From Hyphomicrobium_A sp963812795 (GTDB lineage: Bacteria > Pseudomonadota > Alphaproteobacteria > Rhizobiales > Hyphomicrobiaceae), in assembly GCA_963812795.1 (NCBI GenBank), contig CAWEWG010000014.1:1-64000 (forward strand): DNA of 64,000 bases. Reading direction: 5' to 3'. The notes under the pieces are model-generated. The model did no database searches and was not told where the DNA came from. It was given only the letters and a program-made list of their open reading frames with translations. How positions within the stretch are numbered: the first letter of the stretch is position 1; every line of letters starts with the position of its first letter. This document shows positions 36,859-45,628 of the stretch, piece by piece. A program made the position numbers and the translations under genes.

Positions 36859-37728
36859 ATGAGGTCGCCGCCGCCCCTCGGCCCATCATTTTTTGCCCGC
36901 TGGACCAGCCGTATCGCGGTGTTCTCGGCGGTGCTGTTGGCCACGGCGCTGTTCCTGCACCGGCTGTTCTCGCTGCCGACCCCGATTGCCGAGAACCTGA
37001 CTTGGGTCGCCTTCCTCGGCGCCGGCCTGTCGCTGCTCATGTCCGCCGCCGCGACCATCGGCATCTGGCGCACGGGCCGCCCCGGCACGGCGCGCGTCGT
37101 TTTCGCCATCCTCGTCAGCCTGGGGCTGATGCTGTGGCCGCTGCTCTTCCTGCCGAAGTACGAGGGACTGCCGAGCATCAATGACGTGACGACCGACGTG
37201 AACAGCCCGCCGCCATTCGTGGAGATCGCCAAGCAGCGTCCTCCAGGAGCCAATTCGATCGACTATCCTGGGCTGTCGTTCGCGCGCAAGCAGCTCATCG
37301 CCTATCCGGACATCAAGCCGATCGAGATTGATCGCTCGACCGATGAGGTCTTCGAGCTGGCGGTCGACGCCGCCAAGCGTCTGAAGTTCGAGATCGTGCA
37401 TCAGGAGGCGCCGGACGTTGCCGCCGGCCGGCCGGGGCTCATCGAGATCGCCGATCGCACGCTCATCCTCGGCCTCTATGACGACGTCGCCATCCGCGTA
37501 GCCGGCACCGAGCGGCACGCGCGCCTCGATGTGCGTTCCGCCTCACGCTTTGGCGGCCACGACCTCGGTCGCAACGCCGACCGCGTGCGCGTCATCCTCA
37601 AGGAAGTCGTGACGGTGATGGAATCGACCGTGCCTGCCGCTCGCGGCGGCGAGGACGCCGAGGCGGAGAAGGCCGTCAAAGAGGAACGGCCACGCAGTCG
37701 ACGTTCGAAGAATCGGCGCAGGCGATAA
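36859..37728 (+). CDS. DUF1499 family protein with N-terminal membrane helices
   Basis: 289 residues. Three hydrophobic helices at about 18-37, 47-67 and 77-97, then the DUF1499 domain (about 130-260): YPDIKPIEIDRSTDEVFELAVDAAK, IEIADRTLILGLYDDVAIRV, LDVRSASRFGGHDLGRNADRV (the conserved SRxGxxDxGxNxxR end). Function unknown. Last 45 residues are acidic then very basic. The end overlaps the convergent MBL gene by 53 bases. Confidence 0.88.
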   Translation: MRSPPPLGPSFFARWTSRIAVFSAVLLATALFLHRLFSLPTPIAENLTWVAFLGAGLSLLMSAAATIGIWRTGRPGTARVVFAILVSLGLMLWPLLFLPKYEGLPSINDVTTDVNSPPPFVEIAKQRPPGANSIDYPGLSFARKQLIAYPDIKPIEIDRSTDEVFELAVDAAKRLKFEIVHQEAPDVAAGRPGLIEIADRTLILGLYDDVAIRVAGTERHARLDVRSASRFGGHDLGRNADRVRVILKEVVTVMESTVPAARGGEDAEAEKAVKEERPRSRRSKNRRRR

Positions 37729-38578
37729 GCCCGCGCTCGGCCAAGTGGTCGATGTGTGCGCGCAGCGACAGCGTTGCGGCGCCGACGACGCCCTTATCGA
37801 GATCGCGATAGATCACCGGGAGCAGCGCCCGCACCGTATTGGTGCCCTTGCGCACGGCATCGAGGATCGCCTGCTCGCGCCACTTGCGATGCAGGAGGTA
37901 GGCCTTCACCGTCCGCCGAGCCTCCTCGATGGCGCCTCCGTGGCCGGGGAGCAGCGTCGTCTCCTCGCGACCGAGCAGCAGCTCGAGCGAGCGCATATAG
38001 TCCGCCATGCGCCCTTCCGGCGGCGCCACGACGGACGTATTCCACGCCATCACGTGATCGCCGGAAAACAGAGTGCCGGTGCCATCGAGCGCCAGACATA
38101 GATGATCGGGTGCGTGCCCGGGCGTATGCAGCGCCGTCAGCGTCCACCCTTCGCCTTCGATCCGGTCGGCGTGGCCGACGTGCACGTCGGGCCGGAAGCT
38201 GTGACCGACGTAATCGGCATCGGCGTCGCCGCCTCCGCCGGCAGGGATTTCAGAGCGGCGAAAGCCATATGTGCGCGCTCCCGTCGCCGCTTGCAGGGCG
38301 GCTACGCCGTCGATGTGATCGCGATGCGCGTGCGTTGCGATGATGTGGGTGATTGGGCGCCTGGCCGCCGCGGCGAGGATGGCCAGACGGTGCGGCGTGT
38401 CTTCGGGCCCCGGATCGATGACGGCCAGCTCGCGCGTGCCGACGATATAGGTGTTGGTGCCCTTGAAGGTCAGCGGCCCGCCGTTCGGCGCCACGAGCCG
38501 GGCTACGCCCTCGGCCATGCGGTCGGCGACGCCGTAGCTGAACTGCATCGAGGTATTGAACTTCAAACTGTCGCTCAT
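37676..38578 (-). CDS. MBL-fold metallo-hydrolase (LACTB2-like)
   Basis: 300 residues from ATG 38578. Two-metal hydrolase with THAHRDHIDG (HxHxDH), TPGHAPDHLCLAL (third His), FSGDHVMAWNTSVVAPPEG (Asp bridging) and LLPGHGGAI. The C-terminal winged-helix-like domain (KWREQAILDAVRKGTNTVRAL) places it with the LACTB2/beta-lactamase-domain-2 group, some members of which are RNases. Substrate not known. Convergent overlap with the DUF1499 gene. ATG 38611 is an alternative start. Confidence 0.9.
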   Translation of the reverse strand: MSDSLKFNTSMQFSYGVADRMAEGVARLVAPNGGPLTFKGTNTYIVGTRELAVIDPGPEDTPHRLAILAAAARRPITHIIATHAHRDHIDGVAALQAATGARTYGFRRSEIPAGGGGDADADYVGHSFRPDVHVGHADRIEGEGWTLTALHTPGHAPDHLCLALDGTGTLFSGDHVMAWNTSVVAPPEGRMADYMRSLELLLGREETTLLPGHGGAIEEARRTVKAYLLHRKWREQAILDAVRKGTNTVRALLPVIYRDLDKGVVGAATLSLRAHIDHLAERGLIACADSSNVDCVAVPL

Positions 38579-38709
38579 TTGTGCATATGGCGCTCCGATC
38601 GCGCCGGCCAACTTAGGGACGCATTGCCACGCGTGCCAGTCTCGGGGAGTTACCAGGGGAACGCTTCCGGGACACGCGGGTTAGTCACACCTTCGGAAGG
38701 AGGTGCACG

Positions 38710-38913
38710 ATGGAACGCCATAGAGGTCTTCCGTCATCGCGAAAACCCGGCGTAGAAAGCGCAACTGCCTGGATCGTCGGCATGCTCGGTTTGGGTATTA
38801 TTGCCGCCCTGCTTGTCGCGGTGGTCGCTCCGCCCGCTGCCGATGAAACGACCGGACCTGCGACCAGCAAAGAGCAGGTGGCCCCCAGTCCGCAGCCCGT
38901 GCAACCACAATAG
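38710..38913 (+). CDS. Small single-helix membrane protein
   Basis: 67 residues, family not recognised. A polar N-terminus, one transmembrane helix at about 20-42 (WIVGMLGLGIIAALLVAVV) and a Pro/Gln-rich tail. A very strong AAGGAGG five bases upstream of ATG argues it is translated, possibly highly. Stands alone between the MBL gene and topoisomerase. Confidence 0.65.
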   Translation: MERHRGLPSSRKPGVESATAWIVGMLGLGIIAALLVAVVAPPAADETTGPATSKEQVAPSPQPVQPQ

Positions 38914-39043
38914 TCCGGCGCCTGCGCCTCAATTCCCTGCATCAAGGGACGCACGTCCTCGCGTACGTCGTCGCGCACGCTTGCGTGCAACCGGATGATC
39001 GGCCGTGCGTTGTCAGCGCGGCTCAACATAACCGGGGCGCGCG

Positions 39044-40141
39044 ATGCTCAAGGATGCTTCAGTAGCTGAGGAAATCGCCTCCGCGTCCGCTGCCAGCGCC
39101 GAGGAAGCCGGCCTGCGTTTCGTCGCAGACGACGAGAAGGGCCTCAGTCGCGAGCGATCCGGCAAGGCTTTCCGCTATCGCGCGGCGACAGGTGGCAGGG
39201 TGAAGGACGAACGCACGCTCGCCCGCATCAAGAGCCTCGTCATTCCACCGGCATGGACCGACGTGTGGATCTGCGCGCGCGCCGACGGTCACATCCAGGC
39301 AACCGGACGCGATGCCCGCGGGCGCAAGCAATACCGCTATCACCCCGATTGGACGCGCGTGCGTGATGAGGCGAAGTTCGAGCGCCTCATCGACTTCGGC
39401 AAGGCTTTGCCCAAGGTCCGCCGCACCATTTCCCGACATATGTCCGAACGTGGCCTCGGCCGCCGCAAGGTGCTGGCGACGGTCGCCTACCTGCTCGACA
39501 CGACACTCGTTCGCGTGGGCAACCGCGAATATGCGCGCACCAACAAGAGCTATGGCTTGACGACGCTGCAGGACCGGCACGTCACCTTCGTGGGCAGCGA
39601 GTTGCGTTTTCAGTTTCGCGGCAAGACGGGCAAGGAATGGAAGCTGAAGCTGAGCGATCGCCGTGCCGCACGTATCGTGCGCTCCTGCCAGGAGCTGCCG
39701 GGTCAACACCTGTTCCAATACGAGGACGACGAGGGCGTCGTCCGCCAAGTGTCGTCCGCCGACGTCAACGACTACATCCGCTCCATTGCAGGGCCGGAGG
39801 TAACGGCAAAGGATTTTCGCACTTGGGCGGGCACCGTGCTCGCCGCCATGGCGCTGCGCGAATTTGAACCGGCCGAGGCTAGGGCGGCCGCTAGGCGCAA
39901 CGTTCGCAGGGCCATCGAAAAAGTCGCCGCGCGGCTCGGCAACACGCCGGCGATTTGCCGCAAATGCTACGTGCATCCGGAGGTGCTGGCGGCGTACCTC
40001 GATGGAAAGCTCGCCGGATTGCTGGAAAAGGCGCCGGACAAGGCGTTGCGGCGAGCGTTTGCGGCGCTTCCCGCCGAAGAGGCGGCAACGCTTCTGCTGC
40101 TTCACGTCCGCACATCGCGCAAGCGCCTGCGGGCGCGTTAA
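39044..40141 (+). CDS. DNA topoisomerase IB (poxvirus/eukaryote-like)
   Basis: 365 residues. Relaxes supercoils through a 3'-phosphotyrosyl intermediate without metal or ATP. N-terminal domain FVADDEKGLSRERSGKAFRY and IKSLVIPPAWTDVWICARADGHIQATG. Catalytic Arg/Lys residues in RVGNREYARTNKSYGLTTL and FRGKTGKEW, and in KDFRTWAGTVLAA (Arg with following Trp). Nucleophile Tyr in CRKCYVHPEV near 323. Full length and all motifs present. Such genes are common in rhizobia and are thought to be transferred. It stands alone. Confidence 0.94.
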   Translation: MLKDASVAEEIASASAASAEEAGLRFVADDEKGLSRERSGKAFRYRAATGGRVKDERTLARIKSLVIPPAWTDVWICARADGHIQATGRDARGRKQYRYHPDWTRVRDEAKFERLIDFGKALPKVRRTISRHMSERGLGRRKVLATVAYLLDTTLVRVGNREYARTNKSYGLTTLQDRHVTFVGSELRFQFRGKTGKEWKLKLSDRRAARIVRSCQELPGQHLFQYEDDEGVVRQVSSADVNDYIRSIAGPEVTAKDFRTWAGTVLAAMALREFEPAEARAAARRNVRRAIEKVAARLGNTPAICRKCYVHPEVLAAYLDGKLAGLLEKAPDKALRRAFAALPAEEAATLLLLHVRTSRKRLRAR

Positions 40142-40220
40142 CGCCGAGCGCCGACCGCCTGGAACCACATTGGATTTGGCGAATTGGACCTCGAACTCGC
40201 TTGATCACGTGAGGTCCAAG

Positions 40221-40934
40221 ATGAGCCGTATATCCTCTCAATTGTGCGCGGCCTTGACGCTCGCGTCCGCGCTCGCGCTCGGCGCCAGCGGCGTGTTGGC
40301 GCAATCGGGTGGGTCTTCCGGCGGCAGCTCGTCGAGCGCCGGAGCCAGCAGTGGCGGCGGTTCGGTCGGACGTGCTGGCGGCGCCGGTTCCGCCGGTGCG
40401 CCGGCTCCGCGCGTGGGTGCCGGCACCTCGAGCACAAGCGTGCCTGCCACTAGCGATCCCCGCAGCCTCAACAATCAGGCCGGCCCCATCGCTGCTCCCG
40501 GCAGCACGGCGCCGGGCACCTTCTCGGCCGCCGGCACGCCGGCGCCCGCCGGCACCACGACACCCTCAGGCACCGCTTATCCGAGCGGAAACGCCCTCGA
40601 GGCCGCACGGCAGCGGGCCATGCAATCTCCGCCCGGCACACCCATTCCGCCGGCGGCGACCGGCGTCGGTGCCGACCGCTCCAGCACGTCGAACGTAGGC
40701 AGCGACAGCGCGGCCACCGATCAGGCGACGCCGGGGCTTCCCAATCAGGCGGATCCGAACCGGAGCACCAGCGGCGATCCCAACCGTCTCGCCGGCGGCG
40801 GACGCAGCAACCGCGAGGGAGCGAGGGGCGCCAACATGCAAGACTGCGAAGCCGCTTGGGATGAGGAAACGCACATGAGCAAGGCGAAGTGGCGCGAGAC
40901 CTGCGCCCGCACGCTCACCGAGCCGCATATGTGA
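40221..40934 (+). CDS. Secreted Gly/Ser/Ala/Pro-rich protein with short C-terminal domain
   Basis: 237 residues. Signal peptide (core about 8-26, cleavage near VLA-QS). The next 170 residues are low complexity (Gly/Ser, then Ala/Pro/Thr). The last about 35 residues look folded: MQDCEAAWDEETHMSKAKW with two Cys that could form a disulfide, a feature of several rhizobial exported proteins. No function known. GAGG six bases before ATG. In the same direction as topoisomerase, 80 bases after it, probably separately transcribed. Confidence 0.68.
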   Translation: MSRISSQLCAALTLASALALGASGVLAQSGGSSGGSSSSAGASSGGGSVGRAGGAGSAGAPAPRVGAGTSSTSVPATSDPRSLNNQAGPIAAPGSTAPGTFSAAGTPAPAGTTTPSGTAYPSGNALEAARQRAMQSPPGTPIPPAATGVGADRSSTSNVGSDSAATDQATPGLPNQADPNRSTSGDPNRLAGGGRSNREGARGANMQDCEAAWDEETHMSKAKWRETCARTLTEPHM

Positions 40935-41135
40935 AGCATTGAAACTGCCGATAGCCGGAACCGGCGCCTGCCCTCGCGTTGAGCCGGTCGCCGTCGATAG
41001 AGAGAAGGGCCCGACCGGCGCCGAGTGGCGCTTGCCTGCTGGCGGCGAGCCAAAACGTCAGGCACGCACAGCGAGAGCTGCCGTAGCTCCGGCTGGACGC
41101 ATCAGCGACGCCAGCGCACTGCCAAATGAAGGTGA

Positions 41136-41212
41136 TGGTCGGAGCGGGGAGATTCGAACTCCCGACCCCTTGCTCCCGAAGCAAGTGCGCTACCAGGCTG
41201 CGCTACGCTCCG
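41136..41212 (-). tRNA. tRNA-Pro (anticodon CGG)
   Basis: 77 nt including an encoded CCA. Acceptor stem CGGAGCG/CGCTCCG; anticodon stem CTTGC/GCAAG enclosing TTCGGGA, so anticodon CGG; T-arm GTTCGAATC. Transcribed leftward. Confidence 0.96.
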
Positions 41213-41281
41213 CCCGACCGTCAGTCCTTTGAGGGACAACGCCGCAGCGTCCTATGAAGGATGCATGCGGCGAGGGCGGCT

Positions 41282-41310
41282 TTATAGCGGCCATGCGGCA
41301 GCCCCGCAAG
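41282..41310 (-). promoter_or_regulatory. Candidate sigma-70 promoter of tRNA-Pro
   Basis: On the minus strand, CTTGCG (41310-41305) and CTATAA (41287-41282) with a 17-base spacer, about 70 bases before the mature tRNA end. Confidence 0.45.
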
Positions 41311-41374
41311 CGAAGGGTTCGGCGCCCATCCCCAAGCCATTGAAGGGCCCTTGCGGCGTGCAATTGCAGCGGGA

Positions 41375-41402
41375 TTGCTCGCTTCTACGGGCTCGACTAT
41401 AC
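41375..41402 (+). promoter_or_regulatory. Candidate sigma-70 promoter of tRNA-Gln
   Basis: TTGCTC (41375-41380) and CTATAC (41397-41402) spaced 16 bases, ending about 50 bases before tRNA-Gln. Mirror arrangement to the tRNA-Pro promoter. Confidence 0.4.
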
Positions 41403-41453
41403 GGGGCGCTCCCCCAAAGCCGGCGAAGCACCGCTTCGTCATCGCGGGGGTGA

Positions 41454-41528
41454 TGGGGCGTCGCCAAGTGGTAAGGCAACGGATTTTGATTCCGTCATAC
41501 CCAGGTTCGAATCCTGGCGCCCCAGCCA
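41454..41528 (+). tRNA. tRNA-Gln (anticodon TTG)
   Basis: 75 nt with encoded CCA. Acceptor TGGGGCG/CGCCCCA; anticodon stem ACGGA/TCCGT with loop TTTTGAT, anticodon TTG; T-arm GGTTCGAATCC. Lies 52 bases before the glycosyltransferase gene. Confidence 0.97.
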
Positions 41529-41579
41529 ACGTTCGCGCGTGCGTGATCGAAGCGACGGGCCACCTGAAGAGCGGTTGCG

Positions 41580-42620
41580 ATGCCTGACACCTCGGCCGCC
41601 TGGTCCATCGTTGGAAGTCTCGCGCCCGTGGCCTGGCTCAATGCGCTCGTGCTGTGCGGGGTGCTGATCCTCGCCCTGACACCCCTATTCCGCAACTTCG
41701 CTGTCGCTATCCCCACGCACCGCTCCTCGCACCGGTCGCCGACGCCGCAATGGGGCGGACTTGCTATCAGCGTTGCGGCCCTTGGCGTGAGCGCCGGAGC
41801 GATGCTTCTTTCCGGCCTGTGGGACGAGGCAGCGCGCAACGGCGTTCTCATGGCGCTGCTCGCCGCTCTTCTCATGGTATTGCTCGGCGCCGCCGATGAT
41901 CATTTCGAGCTCGATGCCTTGGCGAAGCTGGCGGTGCAGGCGGCGGCGGTGGCCTTAATGCTCGGTGCCTTGCCCGAGGGCATGCGCGCGCTACCCTTCT
42001 TCCCATACTGGCTTGAGCGCGGCCTCCTGTTTGTTGGCGCGTTGTGGTTCATCAACCTCGTCAACTTCATGGATGGCATCGACTGGATGATGGTGGCGGA
42101 GGTGGTGCCGGTCACCGCCGGCATCGCCGTCATCGGAGCGCTGGGCGCGCTCCCTCCCGAGGCCCTCCTTGTCGCGCTCGCACTCAACGGCGCCATGCTG
42201 GGCTTTGCGCCGTTCAATCGGCCCGTGGCGCGGCTGTTCATGGGCGACATGGGCAGTCTTCCCATCGGGCTGCTGCTCGCCTGGCTGCTCATCCTGGTGG
42301 CCGGCTCCGGGCATCTCGTGGCGGCCCTGCTGCTGCCGCTGTATTTTGTCGCCGATACGAGCGTCACGCTGCTGCGCCGCGCGCGCGCCGGCGAAAAGCC
42401 ATGGGTGGCGCATCGCACCCACTTCTATCAGCGCGCCCGCGACAACGGCTTCACCAACATGGAGATCGTGCGGCGCGTATTCCTGGTCAACGTCGGGCTC
42501 GTGGTGTTGGCCGCGCTCAGCGTCGTCGACGTGACCCCCTGGAGCAGTGCCGCAGGGCTACTCATCGGCGTCGGCCTCGTCGCCTGGCTGCTCGAATCCT
42601 TCGTGCGCGTGCGCCAATGA
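41580..42620 (+). CDS. Undecaprenyl-phosphate sugar-1-phosphate transferase, WecA/MraY family (GT4-type)
   Basis: 346 residues, ten or so membrane helices. Transfers a sugar-1-phosphate from a UDP-sugar to the lipid carrier, the first step of O-antigen or capsule unit assembly. Family motifs: LGAADDHFELD (Mg-binding Asp pair), WFINLVNFMDGIDWM, FMGDMGSLPIG, and HRTHFYQRA on the last cytoplasmic loop. It is closer to WbpL/WecA than MraY. The stop overlaps the epimerase start (ATGA), so the two are translationally coupled, like the WbpL/WbpV-type pairs. Confidence 0.9.
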   Translation: MPDTSAAWSIVGSLAPVAWLNALVLCGVLILALTPLFRNFAVAIPTHRSSHRSPTPQWGGLAISVAALGVSAGAMLLSGLWDEAARNGVLMALLAALLMVLLGAADDHFELDALAKLAVQAAAVALMLGALPEGMRALPFFPYWLERGLLFVGALWFINLVNFMDGIDWMMVAEVVPVTAGIAVIGALGALPPEALLVALALNGAMLGFAPFNRPVARLFMGDMGSLPIGLLLAWLLILVAGSGHLVAALLLPLYFVADTSVTLLRRARAGEKPWVAHRTHFYQRARDNGFTNMEIVRRVFLVNVGLVVLAALSVVDVTPWSSAAGLLIGVGLVAWLLESFVRVRQ

Positions 42621-43552
42621 GCGCGCGGGTCCTCGTCACGGGTGCCACCGGCTTCGTCGGCCGAGCCCTGGTCGATGCCCTCGCCGACGCCGGTCATCGC
42701 GTGCGCGCGACCACCCGGCAGGGCGCCGAAGCCAAGTTTCGCGTGGGCGTCGAGACCGTCACCACCGGCGACTATCGCCAGCCGGTCGACTGGACGCCGC
42801 TGCTCACCGGCATCGATTCCGTCGTGCACCTTGCCGGCATCGCCCACATCGGACCGGCTATCGACGAGGCCGCCTACGATCGCGTCGTGCATCTGGCAAC
42901 CGCCGACCTCGCCGCCGCCTGCAGCAAAGCCGCCGTGCGCCGGCTCGTCTTCATGTCGTCGGTGCGGGCGCAGAGCGGCCCGGCGGCGGATGGTGTGCTG
43001 ACAGAAAGCGATGCGCCTCGCCCGACCGAAGCCTACGGTCGCGCCAAGTTGCGGGCGGAAGCCGCCGTAAGCGCGGCGGGCGTTCCCTGGACCATCCTGC
43101 GTCCGACGATGGTCTACGGTACCGGCGCCAAAGGAAACCTCGCGCGGCTGCTGCGGGTCGCCGATTCACCCTGGCCGCTGCCCTTCGCCGGGCTCGCCAA
43201 TCGGCGCTCCCTCGTCAGCCTCGACAACCTCATCGCTGCCGTGCGGTTCGTGCTCGGCGCCGACGTTGCTGCGCGGCAGGTGTACCTCGTCGCCGATCCG
43301 ACGCCGGTGACATTGCCGCAGATCATCGCCGCGCTACGTCGCGGCCTCGGGCGCGCGCCGCGCCTCTATCCGGTGCCGCCAGCGGTCTTTGCGCAAGCGT
43401 TCAAGTTGATCGGACGCGGCGACGTCTGGGATCGCATCGGCGGATCGCTGGTCGTCGATCCGGGCAAGCTGATCGCCGCCGGCTGGCGGCCTGACGCAGA
43501 CACGCTCGGCGCTCTCGCGCGCATCGCCGCGCCGCGCCCGCTCAATGCTTGA
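42617..43552 (+). CDS. NAD-dependent epimerase/dehydratase (GalE-like)
   Basis: 311 residues. RVLVTGATGFVGRALVDAL (NAD motif), VVHLAGIAH, a shortened catalytic region with Ser in MSSVRAQSG and YGRAKLRAE (Tyr-x3-Lys). WTILRPTMVYGTGAKGNLARL follows. Closest type is the WbpV/WbpK or UDP-glucose-4-epimerase-like class working next to WecA-type transferases. Overlaps that gene by four bases. A longer open frame upstream is an overlap with the transferase and not part of this protein. Confidence 0.9.
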   Translation: MSARVLVTGATGFVGRALVDALADAGHRVRATTRQGAEAKFRVGVETVTTGDYRQPVDWTPLLTGIDSVVHLAGIAHIGPAIDEAAYDRVVHLATADLAAACSKAAVRRLVFMSSVRAQSGPAADGVLTESDAPRPTEAYGRAKLRAEAAVSAAGVPWTILRPTMVYGTGAKGNLARLLRVADSPWPLPFAGLANRRSLVSLDNLIAAVRFVLGADVAARQVYLVADPTPVTLPQIIAALRRGLGRAPRLYPVPPAVFAQAFKLIGRGDVWDRIGGSLVVDPGKLIAAGWRPDADTLGALARIAAPRPLNA

Positions 43553-43964
43553 TGGATGCCGTCTCGACCGAGGTGCAACCTTTACGTGACAGGCTCTCGT
43601 TCAGCGCCGCATGCTCCGCCTTCGCCTCGTTGTACTCGGCGAGCGAAGGCGCACCCTGGTCGGGAGAGCCGACAAGCCGCGCCCAAGCGCCGGCCACCGT
43701 CTTCGGCAGCTCCTGCATTTCCTTGACCGCCTTCTCCGGTAGCTGCTGCATGCGCTCTTGCAATCCCACCTGGCGCGCCTGCAGCTCGCGGCATCCGAGC
43801 GCCTGCTGCTCAGAGCTCATCACGTAGCTGCCGTCGCCCTGGTAGCCCGGACGTGGAGCCCCGCTCAGGCCGGAAACCGTCGAGCAGCCGGCGACAGACA
43901 ATGCCAGCGTGCAGGCGAGCGCCGCACGGCCAACACGTGTCGTCAAGGTCCAGCCACCCGCCAT
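43542..43964 (-). CDS. Putative lipoprotein, unknown function
   Basis: 140 residues from ATG 43964. Signal with Arg and a hydrophobic core, then lipobox LSVAGC-S (Cys about 27). The mature part is mostly helical: ELQARQVGLQERMQQLPEKAV and EYNEAKAEHAALNESL, with three further Cys. No family recognised. The frame opens 45 codons upstream but only this Met is followed by an export signal. Convergent, overlapping the epimerase by 11 bases. Confidence 0.7.
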   Translation of the reverse strand: MAGGWTLTTRVGRAALACTLALSVAGCSTVSGLSGAPRPGYQGDGSYVMSSEQQALGCRELQARQVGLQERMQQLPEKAVKEMQELPKTVAGAWARLVGSPDQGAPSLAEYNEAKAEHAALNESLSRKGCTSVETASIKH

Positions 43965-44102
43965 CGCAGTCGAATCTCCGATCCGAGCGGAATCTATGCA
44001 CAACCTGTCGATAGGAAAATCTACAGTACGCACATAATCGGCGGGTGTGGTTGCTGGGCCACGTTTAGGGGGAGATGCTAGCATCTGCGCCGTTTGCACA
44101 GG

Positions 44103-45584
44103 TTATTGGCTGCCAGCGAGGCGCACGTCGGCCGCCGCCGGCAGCACCACACCGCGGGATTGCAACAATGCGACGACGCGCTGGGCGAGCTCCGCAGCGG
44201 GGGCTGACGTCGTGTCGAGAACAAGGTCGGGACTTTCCGGCGCCTCGTAGGGTGAATCGATGCCGGTGAAGTTCGGCAACTGTCCCGCGCGGCTCTTGGC
44301 ATAGAGGCCTTTGGGATCACGCCGCTCACACACTTCCAGGGGTGCCGTCACGTGTATCTCGATGAATTCGCTGTCATCGAGGAGGCCCCGCACGGCCTCG
44401 CGCTCGGCGCGAAACGGCGAGATGAAGGAGCAGATGACGATGACGCCCGCGTCGACGAACAGCCGCGCGACCTCGCCGACGCGGCGGATGTTCTCGACGC
44501 GATCGGCGGCGGTGAAGCCGAGATCCTTGTTGAGCCCGTGACGTACATTGTCGCCATCCAGAAGGTAAGTGTGGCAGCCGCGCAGTGCCAACCACCCTTC
44601 GACCAGATTGGCGATCGTCGACTTTCCGGCCCCCGACAGGCCGGTCAACCAGACGACGCAGGGCCGCTGCTGCTTCAGCGCGGCGCGCACCTCTTTCGTC
44701 ACAGTCAGCGGTTGCCAGTGGATGTTCATGCCGCGGCGGAGGGCGAAATCCACGGTGCCGGCGGCGACGATCTCGCCGGTGAAAAGGTCGCACAGCGTGA
44801 AGCGTCCCGCGTGCCGGGAGCCGGCGAGGCCATCGATCGCCAGCGGAGTGTGCGTGGCGACTGTGCACACGCCGATGTCGCCACGGGCCAGCGTGCGGGC
44901 GGGAACGCGGTGCAGGTTGTCGATGTCGAGGCGGTACTTCACGCCGGTGACGCTGGCCGCCAGCTCCCGGCCGGCGAGCTTGAGCTGGTACTCGCGGCCG
45001 GGGATCACCTCCTGCTCCGACACGCAGGCGATATGCGCGACAAATTGCTCGGTGACCTGCGTGTGGTCGGCTTCGCCGAGGGGAGTGTCGCCGTCGTCGA
45101 GCGCTTCGAGATGCGCGATCAGCGTCGGGCCATCATACCAGCCGGCGTGGCGGCCCGGCGTTACGACGTTCTCGCCCGAGGACGTTGAAAGCGGAAGGGC
45201 GAGCGCCGAGGCGAACTCGAATTTTCCGGTGAACGCGGCGAACGCCCGGCTGGCCCGATCGAACGCTTCTTTATCGCACGTCGCCGGCTCGGGGTGGTCG
45301 AGCGCCAGCACGATATGGCGGACGCCCGCCGCGCGCGCACCGGCTGCAAGACGGCGCGCGGCGGGGCCGAAGCCCTCGCGCATTTCGACGAGGAGCACCA
45401 GCACGTCGGCTGCGGTGCTGCCCTCGCTGAGGGTGTCCCCCGTTTCGCCAATCAAGAGGCCGACGTCGGAGGCTTTACTGTTTTCGATTTCGCGCACGAG
45501 AGCCGACCGTGCCGCGCCCGGCGCACCACAGACGCTCACCTTCAGGTCGAGGCGCGCGTCGATGGATGGCGAAGCGTCTGACAT
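44103..45584 (-). CDS. CysN-CysC-type fusion: degenerate sulfate adenylyltransferase GTPase plus adenylylsulfate kinase
   Basis: 493 residues from ATG 45584. Residues 305-493 are a complete APS kinase, which makes PAPS: P-loop GLSGAGKS (315-322), LLDGDNVRHGLNKDLGF, RRVGEVARLF, ISPFRAERE and the DPKGLYAKSRAG substrate loop. Residues 1-165 still align with CysN (DVLVLLVEMREGF, GENVVTPGRHAGWYDGPTL), but the P-loop is GAPGAARS with no Lys and the NKMD motif reads LDHP. EF-Tu-like domain II (about 85 residues) is missing, while domain III (177-285) is kept. So the GTPase half should be dead and the protein should act mainly as APS kinase. No cysD or cysH is nearby. Next to a SIS isomerase and sugar genes, so sulfated glycan supply is possible. 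The frame is open 12 codons upstream. Confidence 0.82.
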   Translation of the reverse strand: MSDASPSIDARLDLKVSVCGAPGAARSALVREIENSKASDVGLLIGETGDTLSEGSTAADVLVLLVEMREGFGPAARRLAAGARAAGVRHIVLALDHPEPATCDKEAFDRASRAFAAFTGKFEFASALALPLSTSSGENVVTPGRHAGWYDGPTLIAHLEALDDGDTPLGEADHTQVTEQFVAHIACVSEQEVIPGREYQLKLAGRELAASVTGVKYRLDIDNLHRVPARTLARGDIGVCTVATHTPLAIDGLAGSRHAGRFTLCDLFTGEIVAAGTVDFALRRGMNIHWQPLTVTKEVRAALKQQRPCVVWLTGLSGAGKSTIANLVEGWLALRGCHTYLLDGDNVRHGLNKDLGFTAADRVENIRRVGEVARLFVDAGVIVICSFISPFRAEREAVRGLLDDSEFIEIHVTAPLEVCERRDPKGLYAKSRAGQLPNFTGIDSPYEAPESPDLVLDTTSAPAAELAQRVVALLQSRGVVLPAAADVRLAGSQ

Positions 45585-45628
45585 TGGGCATAGCGTTCCC
45601 GTTGCGGTCGACGCTCGCAAGCTGCCGG

